A stretch of 64,000 nucleotides of DNA. Origin: Desulfarculales bacterium UBA702. Lineage in GTDB: Bacteria; Desulfobacterota; Syntrophobacteria; Syntrophobacterales; Syntrophobacteraceae. The stretch lies in NCBI GenBank assembly GCA_002298165.1, contig DBMI01000067.1, positions 12,649 through 76,648 of the forward strand, read 5' to 3'. Below, piece after piece: positions 37,595 to 44,923 of this stretch. The position numbers and the translations under genes were made by a program. Positions within the stretch are counted from its first letter, which is position 1. Each line of letters begins with the position of its first letter. The notes under the pieces were generated by a model that was not told the origin of the DNA, did not search any database, and saw only the letters and a list, made by a program, of their open reading frames with translations.

Positions 37595-37630
37595 CAGCCC
37601 CTTAAATTCTATAATCCAGGAGAGATGCTA

Positions 37631-38434
37631 ATGGAATTCAAAGAAATCATTTTCGAAGTCAATGCCGGTATTGCGATTATGACTCTGAATCGCGCTGAAA
37701 CGCGCAACGCTCTGACTGATCCTCAGATGATTGCCGAGATAAAGTCAGTTTGCCACCAGGTTAATTCCGATCTGAGCATAAAGGCCCTGATAATAACCGC
37801 TGTTGACCCTGCATTCTCTTCGGGTGGAAATGTGAAAGACATGAAAGAGCGCAGGGGAATGTTCTCAGGCACTCCGGCCGAACTGATGGAAAAATATGGT
37901 CGCAACATTCAGGACGTGCTCCTTTCCGTCTATCATGTCGAAGTTCCTACCATCGCCGCGGTTAACGGCTCTGCAGTTGGCGCAGGATGCGGTCTCGCAT
38001 TGATGTGCGATATCAGGGTAGCATCGAAGCAGGCAACCTTTGGCGAGACTTTTCTAAATGTCGGATTGATCCCTGGCGACGGCAGCGCATTCACATTGCC
38101 GCGCACGGTTGGAATGGCCAAGGCGTGTGAACTTATTTTCGCGGGAGATACCGTCGATGCGGATGCCGCCCTCGCAATCGGTCTCATAAACCAGGTTGCC
38201 GAACACGACCAGTTGCTGGATATTGCAAGAAGGATCGCCCGCAAAATTACTTTTAAACCACCTCAGGCGCTTCGCATGACAAAGCGTCTGATCCGCAGGG
38301 CCCAAAACGAAACCATTGAAGACACGATGCTAAACGCGGCCGCCTATCAATCCCTGTGCCACTACACTGACGACCACATGGAAGCGCTAAATGCCATGTT
38401 CGAGAAGCGCAAACCCCAGTTTGCCGGTAAATAG
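37631..38434 (+). CDS. Enoyl-CoA hydratase/isomerase family protein
   Basis: A 267-residue crotonase-superfamily protein. The oxyanion-hole segments are SSGGNVKDM and AAVNGSAVGAGCGLALMCDI, and the following ATFGETFLNVGLIPGDGSAF resembles fatty-acid oxidation hydratases. The usual second catalytic Glu position in that segment is occupied by Gly/Asp (GLIPGDG), so reaction type is uncertain: hydratase, isomerase or another crotonase reaction. AGGAG lies eight bases before ATG 37631. No other beta-oxidation gene is adjacent. Confidence 0.85.
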   Translation: MEFKEIIFEVNAGIAIMTLNRAETRNALTDPQMIAEIKSVCHQVNSDLSIKALIITAVDPAFSSGGNVKDMKERRGMFSGTPAELMEKYGRNIQDVLLSVYHVEVPTIAAVNGSAVGAGCGLALMCDIRVASKQATFGETFLNVGLIPGDGSAFTLPRTVGMAKACELIFAGDTVDADAALAIGLINQVAEHDQLLDIARRIARKITFKPPQALRMTKRLIRRAQNETIEDTMLNAAAYQSLCHYTDDHMEALNAMFEKRKPQFAGK

Positions 38435-38452
38435 GATCTGCCCCCCTTCAAC

Positions 38453-38491
38453 ATGGGCCGAAGCTTTTTATATTCCAGGCTTCGGCCCCAT
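38453..38491 (+). terminator. Strong hairpin downstream of the enoyl-CoA hydratase gene
   Basis: ATGGGCCGAAGC (38453-38464) pairs with GCTTCGGCCCCAT (38479-38491) with one bulged base, around a 14-base loop that begins with five T. No T-tract follows the second arm on the plus strand. It probably marks the end of the aroK-hydratase transcript and separates it from the selenoprotein gene. Confidence 0.45.
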
Positions 38492-38638
38492 TTCACCATC
38501 CCACGTCGCTCCGACCTTGTTGAATTCAGAATGCATATTTAACTTTCTGTTATCGTTGCTTTTTTAAATCAGAGTATCCACTGGGATTTTACAGTTACAT
38601 GTACTTGAAATCCATGCGGCATAAAAGGAGAATAATCC

Positions 38639-39235
38639 ATGCGTGACAAAAATGTCGCCCCTCTTGATAATGGAGAAATCCTACCCGTGTTTGAATTACA
38701 GCTTGCTTCAGGGAAGAAGATCATGGTTCCTGGCGACCTGGGAGACGAATACACGGTGATTTTCTTTTACAGAGGCTACTGGTGACCTTATTGCCGTCAG
38801 CAGTTGGCTGACTTTCAAAATTCGATGGAAAAGCTTCGCTCGATAGGTGTGAGGGTTATAGGAGGTTCCGCGGATTCATTGGAGACTACAAAGCAAGCCA
38901 TTGAAGAATTGGGGATTGAATTCGATATGGCCTATAGGATCGACGTGGACAAAATCGAACACCTGACCGGCGCCTATTACGACTACTATGAAGAGGCCCA
39001 CCCCGTTTACCAGTCAGAGGAAAGCGCGAAAAGCGTTACCGGGACAACCAGTTCAAAGGCGACAAAGTTTCTGCAGCCCACGGCGTTCTTGTTAAACCCC
39101 GAAAAAAAGATTGAGGTCGCCTCCTACAGTTCGGGCCACATCGGCCGAATGAGCGGTAAGAATGTCTATACACTGACAAAGTACCTGATAGAGGAAAAGC
39201 GAAAAGAGGAAGAGGACCAGGAAAAAGCGGCCTGA
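38639..39235 (+). CDS. Peroxiredoxin-like selenoprotein (in-frame UGA decoded as Sec49)
   Basis: Read through the UGA at 38783-38785, the frame from ATG 38639 gives 198 residues. AAAAGGAG lies eight bases before the ATG. The protein has a thioredoxin-fold redoxin pattern: TVIFFYRGYW, then Sec49-PYC52-RQQLADF, and later FLQPTAFLLNPEKK. In AhpC/TSA-like relatives the first position of this WCPxC motif is cysteine, so UGA replaces precisely the catalytic residue. Cys52 is the only cysteine, so a Sec-Cys selenenylsulfide is likely during turnover. Expected role: thiol-dependent reduction of peroxides or disulfides in the cytoplasm. A hairpin at 38796-38812 fits a bacterial SECIS, and selB is in this window. 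A stop-limited annotation would begin at TTG 38804 and miss the active site. A nonsense mutation is the alternative, but both halves are intact. Confidence 0.88.
38783..38812 (+). promoter_or_regulatory. UGA codon plus SECIS-like hairpin
   Basis: After the UGA (38783-38785) come ten bases, then GTCAGC (38796-38801), loop AGTTG (38802-38806) and GCTGAC (38807-38812). The 6-bp stem is perfect. The loop starts 17 bases after the last UGA base and has a G as its second base. These features meet the general form of bacterial SECIS elements: a hairpin within the coding region just after UGA, small apical loop with an early G, loop 16-37 bases from UGA. SelB would bind the loop. Confidence 0.8.
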
Positions 39236-39244
39236 TTCCCGGAA

Positions 39245-39326
39245 AAACCCGACTAAAGGTTAACTGCGGGAGCAAATCCGATGAGTGGTTTGAACGGCAA
39301 AATCTTTTGTCGGGTTTGCCTCCCGC
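39245..39326. other. Two crossing inverted repeats between the selenoprotein and argJ genes
   Basis: AAACCCGAC (39245-39253) is complementary to GTCGGGTTT (39309-39317), and GCGGGAG (39266-39272) is complementary to CTCCCGC (39320-39326). The arms interleave, so both helices together would make a pseudoknot. The region lies between two convergent genes and may act in termination from either side. No T-tract is adjacent. Confidence 0.45.
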
Positions 39327-39357
39327 TCGACACACCTGCAGATTCTTTGCGACTCTT

Positions 39358-40617
39358 CTAACTTCTGTACGAGGCGTTTATTTTTATATAATCGAAGGAA
39401 AGATCGCAGGTAAAAGCGGTATGAGAGGCATCCCCCATCCCGAGATCCAGGCGGACGCGGATTTGCTTCTGTTTAAAAATCCTAGAGGCCCTTTCCTCGA
39501 TTTGTTCCCCATGAATGGGGGAGCCAGCCCTGAAAACGCAAAGGTCGTCAAAAAAGAGTGTTGTCTTTTCGGGATCAATGTCGATACCCGACCTTCCGGC
39601 AGCGGCGACTATTCTACCCCAGTTTGCATCTTCTCCGAAAAAGGCGGTCTTGACCAACGGTGAGTTGGCAATTGTAAAAGCAGCTTGCCTGGCGCCAGAG
39701 GCGCTTTCCGCACCGGATACCGTTATTTCGATGATTTTGGTTGCGCCCTCGCCGTCCAATACCAACTGGATGGCAAGATCGCGCAACACCGCCCCAAGAG
39801 CATTCCCGAAGATTCGGCTCTCCTCGCTCAGTGTATCTCTTATTTTTTGATTGCCGGCGCTTCCTCCGGCGAGCACGATCAGCGTATCGTTTGTGCTGGT
39901 GTCACCGTCAATCGTGATCGAATTAAACGAGCAGTCAGCGCCTTGTCTGGTCCAGTATTCGAGGGCCTCGGAGTCGATCTCCGCATCAGTACAGACAAAG
40001 GCAAGCAGCGTTGCCATATCAGGCGCGATCATCCCGGAACCCTTGGCGATTCCGCCAATGGTGACAGTTTTCCCGCCGATTTCAATTCTTGTGCTGGCCA
40101 TCTTCGGGACGGTATCGGTTGTCATAATAGCTCGGGCGGCATCCTCCCAGCCATCGGGTCGAAGGGAACCGGTAAGCTCAGGCATAACCTTTGCCGCCGC
40201 TCCGGTGCTTAACTGCATCCCTATCACGCCCGTAGATGCCACCAATATAGATTCCTCGGGACACCCAAGTTCGGAACCGGCCAGCCGCGCCATCTCAAAA
40301 GCATTCCGCAGGCCCTCTTCTCCGGTGCATGCGTTTGCGATGCCGGCATTGATGACAATTGCTCTGGCCTTTCGCCGGACCAGATGCTTTCGGCAGAGTT
40401 CAACCGGGGCAGCGCAAAAGGCATTTTTTGTAAATACGCCAGAGGCCGTACACCCATCAGGATCGCCATCACAGACCAACAGCGCAATATCCGGCCTTCC
40501 CTTGTAGCGCATTCCAGATTGCGCCGTTCCGGCCCGGAAACCCGGTACCGTGAAGGGACTTCTAGTGACCGTGACACTTCTTGAATTTTTTCCCGCTTCC
40601 GCATGGACAGGGATCAT
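39358..40617 (-). CDS. argJ: Bifunctional glutamate N-acetyltransferase / ornithine acetyltransferase
   Basis: ArgJ (about 419 residues from ATG 40617) moves the acetyl group from N-acetylornithine to glutamate and recycles it. It is an Ntn-type protein that cleaves itself in KGSGMIAPDMATLLAFVCTD between Ala and Thr. Other marks are VINAGIANACTGEEG, VASTGVIG and ITIDGDTSTNDTL. The C-terminal ATGR-like AAAGRSGIDIDPEKTTLFFD and final INASYRS are typical. Its 5' end overlaps the secA stop by 56 bases on the same strand; GGAAG lies before ATG 40617, and ATG 40635 is an alternative. Whether it is bifunctional or only an ornithine acetyltransferase is not decided by sequence; the argA-like gene at 44381 could supply acetylglutamate. 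Confidence 0.92.
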   Translation of the reverse strand: MIPVHAEAGKNSRSVTVTRSPFTVPGFRAGTAQSGMRYKGRPDIALLVCDGDPDGCTASGVFTKNAFCAAPVELCRKHLVRRKARAIVINAGIANACTGEEGLRNAFEMARLAGSELGCPEESILVASTGVIGMQLSTGAAAKVMPELTGSLRPDGWEDAARAIMTTDTVPKMASTRIEIGGKTVTIGGIAKGSGMIAPDMATLLAFVCTDAEIDSEALEYWTRQGADCSFNSITIDGDTSTNDTLIVLAGGSAGNQKIRDTLSEESRIFGNALGAVLRDLAIQLVLDGEGATKIIEITVSGAESASGARQAAFTIANSPLVKTAFFGEDANWGRIVAAAGRSGIDIDPEKTTLFFDDLCVFRAGSPIHGEQIEERASRIFKQKQIRVRLDLGMGDASHTAFTCDLSFDYIKINASYRS

Positions 40618-43084
40618 TTCTTCCGACCTTCCCATCTTTCTTTACCGCTTTTTGCTTGGGAGCACCCTCGGGCGGCCCAAAAAACATCGGTTGGTCTTCC
40701 TGCTCCCGGCGCATCTCCTGGACCTGGTCCTCTCGCTGGATCTGAATGTGAAACAGCATGCGAACAGTTTCTTCCTTGATGCGGTCAATCATCTGCTGAA
40801 ACATCTCGTGGCCTTCCCGCTTATAGGCAACAAGCGGGTCCTGCTGGCCGTAGCCGCGAAGCCCGATGCCCTCCTTGAGGTAGTCCATGTTCAGCAAGTG
40901 ATCCTTCCAGAACGAATCCACCGTTTGCAGAAGGATATAATTTTCCAGGTCGCGCATGATCGGTTCGCCGAATTCGGCCTCCCTGGCTTCATAGCGCTCA
41001 TTTGCAAGCCGTGACAGCTCTTCCCGGAACTCCTCGCGATTCATTTCGTCCAATGATTCCACGGTAAATTTTTCCTGGATTCCGAAGCTCTTCGCAAGTT
41101 CCACATTAATCTGTTCTAAGTTCCAGTCCTCGGCGTAAGTCTTTTCAGGCGCGTTATCGTCAACAATGTAATCCAGCAAATCTTCAATCATGTCGGAAAT
41201 GGCGGGCTTGAGATTTCCACCTCCCAATGCCTCGCGGCGCTGGCGGTAAATGACCTCGCGCTGCTGGTTCATTACGTCGTCGTATTCGAGGATCTGCTTC
41301 CTGATGCTGAAATTGTGCGCTTCGACGCGGGTCTGCGCGTTCTCGATGGCCTTGCTGATGATCCGATGTTCGATAGGCTCGTCTTCAGCCATGCCGATTC
41401 GCTGCATAAGCCCTGAGAGCCTGTCAGCGGCAAAAATCCGCATGAGGTCGTCTTCAAGGGAGAGGTAAAAACGCGATGATCCGGGATCACCCTGGCGACC
41501 CGAGCGGCCGCGCAACTGGTTGTCGATACGCCGCGATTCATGTCGTTCGGTGCCGATGATGTGCAGGCCTCCAAGGTCCACAACGCCAGGCCCAAGCACG
41601 ATATCGGTACCGCGCCCGGCCATGTTGGTGGAAATAGTAACCGTACCGGGCTGTCCGGCCATCGATACAATCTCGGCCTCTTTTTCATGAAGCTTTGCAT
41701 TCAGTACCTGGTGCGGCACCCCGGAACGCTTCAGCATATCGCTCAACTTCTCGGATTTGGCTATGTTGATCGTTCCGACGAGAACCGGCCTTTTATGGCT
41801 GTAGAGTTCCTTTATTTCGTTGGCCACAGCGCGAAATTTTTCCTGTTCGGTCCTGTAGATGCAATCAGGAAAATCGCCGCGGATCATCTTTCGGTGTGTA
41901 GGAATAACCACTACTTCGAGCTTGTAGATCTTCAGGAACTCTGGGGCCTCGGTTTCGGCGGTACCGGTCATGCCGGCCAGCTTTTTATACATGCGGAAGT
42001 AGTTCTGGAAAGTAATCGAGGCCAGAGTCTGGTTCTCGTTTTCCACCTTTACCGCTTCTTTTGCCTCGAGCGCCTGGTGCAGACCCTCACTGTACCGCCT
42101 ACCCGGCATTAGCCTGCCCGTAAATTCGTCAACTATGATTACCTGGCCGTCCTTGACAATGTAGTCGACATCGCGCTTAAAGAGTACGTGGGCGCGCAGT
42201 GCCTGCTGCACGTGGTGGTTTATCGTCATATTGCGAGGATCGTAGAGATTGTCGATTCCAAGAAGGCGCTCGACCTTGGCAACGCCCTCCTCGTTCAATG
42301 CAACCGTCCTCGTCTTCTCTTCAGTGGTGTAGTGGGCTTCCGCTCTGATCTGGGGAATTATCCTATTTACCTTGTAGTATAGCTCAGTTGACTTCTCCGC
42401 GGGCCCAGAGATGATCAGCGGAGTTCTCGCCTCATCGATCAAAATGCTGTCTACTTCATCAACTATTGCGAAGTTGAGTTCTCTTTGCGCCAGCTCTTCG
42501 AGTCGGAATTTCATATTATCGCGCAAATAATCGAACCCAAACTCATTGTTTGTCCCGTAAGTTATATCAGCCCCGTAAGCCTCCTGTCTTTGCCGGTCAT
42601 CAAGTCCGTGAACAATGCAACCTACACTTAGCCCCAAAAACTTGTATATCTGTCCCATCCATTCGCTGTCGCGCCTGGCAAGGTAATCGTTTACCGTAAC
42701 CAGGTGCACGCCATTGCCGGTAAGCGCGTTCAAATAGATCGGCATGGTGGCGACCAGGGTCTTGCCTTCGCCCGTTTTCATTTCCGCTATCTGTCCCTGG
42801 TGTAAAACGATGCCGCCTATAAGCTGGACATCGAACGGCCGCATTCCAAGGGTGCGCGCGGCCCCTTCGCGCACAACCGCGAACGCCTCGGGCAGCAGAT
42901 CGTCCAATTCTTCGCCATTCGCAAGGCGCTGCCTGAACTCAGCCGTTTTCGCCCTTAGCTGATCGTCGGAAAGGGCGCGAATCGCAGGCTCAAAATTGTT
43001 AATTTCGTCAACCACCGGAGCGATCTTCTTGAGTGTTCGCTCGTTATGGCTTCCGAATAGTTTTTTTAGCACATCGCCTATCAT
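40562..43084 (-). CDS. secA: Preprotein translocase subunit SecA
   Basis: SecA (840 residues from ATG 43084) is the ATPase that drives proteins through SecYEG. Marks are MRPFDVQLIGGIVLHQG, Walker A AEMKTGEGKTLVA, the DEAD-like VDEVDSILIDEARTPLIISG, and TNMAGRGTDI with ERHESRRIDNQLRGRSGRQG of the second RecA-like domain. The C-terminus CPCGSGKKFKKCH is the zinc-binding SEC-C motif for SecB and lipid. GGAAGGAATTC precedes ATG 43084. The longer frame to 43159 includes a hairpin (43138-43157) and non-conserved residues. Confidence 0.97.
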   Translation of the reverse strand: MIGDVLKKLFGSHNERTLKKIAPVVDEINNFEPAIRALSDDQLRAKTAEFRQRLANGEELDDLLPEAFAVVREGAARTLGMRPFDVQLIGGIVLHQGQIAEMKTGEGKTLVATMPIYLNALTGNGVHLVTVNDYLARRDSEWMGQIYKFLGLSVGCIVHGLDDRQRQEAYGADITYGTNNEFGFDYLRDNMKFRLEELAQRELNFAIVDEVDSILIDEARTPLIISGPAEKSTELYYKVNRIIPQIRAEAHYTTEEKTRTVALNEEGVAKVERLLGIDNLYDPRNMTINHHVQQALRAHVLFKRDVDYIVKDGQVIIVDEFTGRLMPGRRYSEGLHQALEAKEAVKVENENQTLASITFQNYFRMYKKLAGMTGTAETEAPEFLKIYKLEVVVIPTHRKMIRGDFPDCIYRTEQEKFRAVANEIKELYSHKRPVLVGTINIAKSEKLSDMLKRSGVPHQVLNAKLHEKEAEIVSMAGQPGTVTISTNMAGRGTDIVLGPGVVDLGGLHIIGTERHESRRIDNQLRGRSGRQGDPGSSRFYLSLEDDLMRIFAADRLSGLMQRIGMAEDEPIEHRIISKAIENAQTRVEAHNFSIRKQILEYDDVMNQQREVIYRQRREALGGGNLKPAISDMIEDLLDYIVDDNAPEKTYAEDWNLEQINVELAKSFGIQEKFTVESLDEMNREEFREELSRLANERYEAREAEFGEPIMRDLENYILLQTVDSFWKDHLLNMDYLKEGIGLRGYGQQDPLVAYKREGHEMFQQMIDRIKEETVRMLFHIQIQREDQVQEMRREQEDQPMFFGPPEGAPKQKAVKKDGKVGRNDPCPCGSGKKFKKCHGH

Positions 43085-43137
43085 TGAAATCTGAATTCCT
43101 TCCGGAAGATTGTTCCCAAATCTATTCACAATAAGAT

Positions 43138-43157
43138 GGGCACGTAAGGACGTGCCC
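43138..43157. repeat. Perfect GC-rich hairpin in the secA leader
   Basis: GGGCACGT (43138-43145) and ACGTGCCC (43150-43157) are exact complements around AAGG. The hairpin is about 53 bases upstream of the secA start. On the minus strand it is followed by ATCTTATTGT, a weak U-tract, so it may be the trxB terminator or a structured secA leader. Confidence 0.5.
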
Positions 43158-43297
43158 AAAAGTCTATTATAACGGAAAATTGCTTATTTTCCCATTCGTT
43201 TGGTCCGAAAATGCTACCTTCTTAAACCTGCCATACATACTCCATGCCGGCTTTTTTTGCAATGCCGCCACAGCCTAAGTGGCTCCGGATACCGCAC

Positions 43298-44260
43298 TCA
43301 GGCTGCTTTCTCAACGCACGTCCGGTTAAGCACCCTGGTTTCTATGTATTGTGCAGCCGCCAGAGCAGCCGTGCAACCGTCCGCCACGGCGATTGAAATC
43401 TGGTTCGCGAATTTGTGCCTCAAGTCGCCCACGGCATAAATTCCAGCGATATCGGTATCTAGCTTTTCGGTTCCGGCAAGCACATAGCCCTGAGACGTCA
43501 TTTTTATTCCTGCAGGCACAAGTTTGTTATTGGGGCTTCGGCCAATGAAAACAAAAACTCCATCGGCTGGGATCTTCCATTCGCGTCGGGTTGCGACACT
43601 TTTAAGGACGACTGAGTCGACCTGCATGCCATCTCCAAGAATTTCCGTTACGGTTGTATTCAGGAGCACCCTTACATTGCACTCGGCCATAAGTTTTTCC
43701 TGCAGTATTTTCGAGGAGCGCAAGGAGTTTTCCAGATTTACGACTATGACTTCCTTTGCAATTTTGGACAGGTAAATGGATTCCTCGGTCGCTGAATCCC
43801 CTCCACCAACCACCACTACCTTCTGACCCTTGAAGAATAGGCCGTCACACCTGGCACAGTAGGATACTCCCCTTCCAACATATCTCTTTTCACCGGGAAC
43901 TCCGAGTTCCCGTGACGCGCATCCCGTTGCAAGGATCACTGCGTGAGTGCGCAGAACTGCGCCGTCTTCGAGGAAAACCGAGTGGAAATCGATTCCAGGT
44001 TCGACCTTTGCGACCCATTGCCGCAAAAACTCCAGTCCGTACAATTGCGCATGCCTGGCGAACTTGTCGATCAAATCCAATCCGCTTATTTCCTCTATCC
44101 CAAGATAATTTTCCACGCCTTTGGTTATTGCAACCTGCCCACCCAGCACGCCCTTTTCGATCAGCACCGTCTTAAGGGCAGCCCTTCTAGCGTGAAGGCC
44201 GGCTGAAAGGCCTGCAGGCCCGCCTCCAATAATTATCAGGTCGTAAATGTTGTTACCCAT
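43298..44260 (-). CDS. trxB: Thioredoxin reductase-like flavoprotein
   Basis: A 320-residue FAD/NAD(P)H disulfide reductase. FAD-binding IIIGGGPAGLSAG is at residues 10-22. The redox pair is Cys135-Ala-Arg-Cys138 (SYCARCDGLFF) where most bacterial enzymes have CATC. VVVVGGGDSATEESIYL is the second nucleotide fold and GIYAVGDLR the C-terminal FAD segment. It reduces thioredoxin or a related protein. I choose ATG 44260 because GAGGGG lies upstream and it begins the family N-terminus. It could recycle the selenoprotein at 38639 through thioredoxin, but that is inference. Confidence 0.9.
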   Translation of the reverse strand: MGNNIYDLIIIGGGPAGLSAGLHARRAALKTVLIEKGVLGGQVAITKGVENYLGIEEISGLDLIDKFARHAQLYGLEFLRQWVAKVEPGIDFHSVFLEDGAVLRTHAVILATGCASRELGVPGEKRYVGRGVSYCARCDGLFFKGQKVVVVGGGDSATEESIYLSKIAKEVIVVNLENSLRSSKILQEKLMAECNVRVLLNTTVTEILGDGMQVDSVVLKSVATRREWKIPADGVFVFIGRSPNNKLVPAGIKMTSQGYVLAGTEKLDTDIAGIYAVGDLRHKFANQISIAVADGCTAALAAAQYIETRVLNRTCVEKAA

Positions 44261-44380
44261 TTCGGTACCCCTCTTGCTGCGGCAAATATTCACGTGAACA
44301 TCTAGTGACTTGCCAAAGAAGAAATACTTATGAGCGCAAGATAATCATTGGTTTGAATTGGGGAGTTTTTGGTTGGAAAT

Positions 44381-44857
44381 TTATAGATCTTTGGTGCTGC
44401 CGGGCAGGTCCAAGACGAGTGCCGACTCGTCGCAATTGGGAAATTTGGGGCAATTCAGGCAGTCCACCCAGACCTTATGAGGGAACATGTTCTTGTCGAC
44501 CAGGTGAAACCCCATCCGCTCAAAGAAACCAACTTCGTAGGTGAGAGTAAAGATCTGTCCGATTCCAAGCTCGCTTGCTTCCTCGATGCAAGCCTCCACA
44601 AGCTTTCTGCCGACGCCGCGGCGATGATGCGAATTAAGAACGGCAAGTGATCGGATCTCTGCAAGATTATCCCAGACGATGTGCAGACTGGAACAGCCGA
44701 CGATGCGCCCCGTTTCCTGTTCCACGAAGACGTGAGTGTCGCGAAGGCAGGTATAGAGTTCATTAAGCGAGCGCGCCAGGAGCTTTCCTTCCTGGGCGAA
44801 GTCGCGCAGCAATCCCTGGATTTCAACTACGTCGGCTATTTTCGCCTTCCGTATCAT
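44381..44857 (-). CDS. argA: GNAT acetyltransferase, probable short N-acetylglutamate synthase
   Basis: A 158-residue GNAT protein. Acetyl-CoA binding motif A is SLAVLNSHHRRGVGRKLVEAC, and YEVGFFERMGFHLVDKNMFP follows. This pattern and the C-terminal VWVDCLNCPKFPNCDE match short N-acetylglutamate synthases known in several deltaproteobacteria and actinobacteria, which lack the kinase-like regulatory domain. It would supply acetylglutamate for arginine synthesis; argB, argJ, argD, argF, argG and argH are all in this window. GAGGT precedes the ATG. The assignment is by family resemblance; another GNAT substrate is possible. Confidence 0.72.
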   Translation of the reverse strand: MIRKAKIADVVEIQGLLRDFAQEGKLLARSLNELYTCLRDTHVFVEQETGRIVGCSSLHIVWDNLAEIRSLAVLNSHHRRGVGRKLVEACIEEASELGIGQIFTLTYEVGFFERMGFHLVDKNMFPHKVWVDCLNCPKFPNCDESALVLDLPGSTKDL

Positions 44858-44923
44858 TTAAGACCTCAATTTAGCCAGGAATCCAGTGCCAGTCGAAATT
44901 TCAGGTGTAAAATCCAAGAACCG

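Noticed and set aside
38783..38785. UGA as a nonsense mutation (pseudogene) or as Trp in an altered code
   Set aside because: The position matches the catalytic Cys of relatives, a SECIS-like hairpin follows and selB is present. An altered code is excluded because TGA serves as a normal stop elsewhere, for example at argD and folK.
38804..39235. Stand-alone 143-codon gene starting at TTG 38804
   Set aside because: It is the 3' part of the selenoprotein; the start lies inside the SECIS-like loop, has no ribosome site and removes the active-site motif.
43138..43159. Extended SecA N-terminus from 43159
   Set aside because: The extra residues are not conserved in SecA and cross a perfect hairpin; ATG 43084 has a clear ribosome site.
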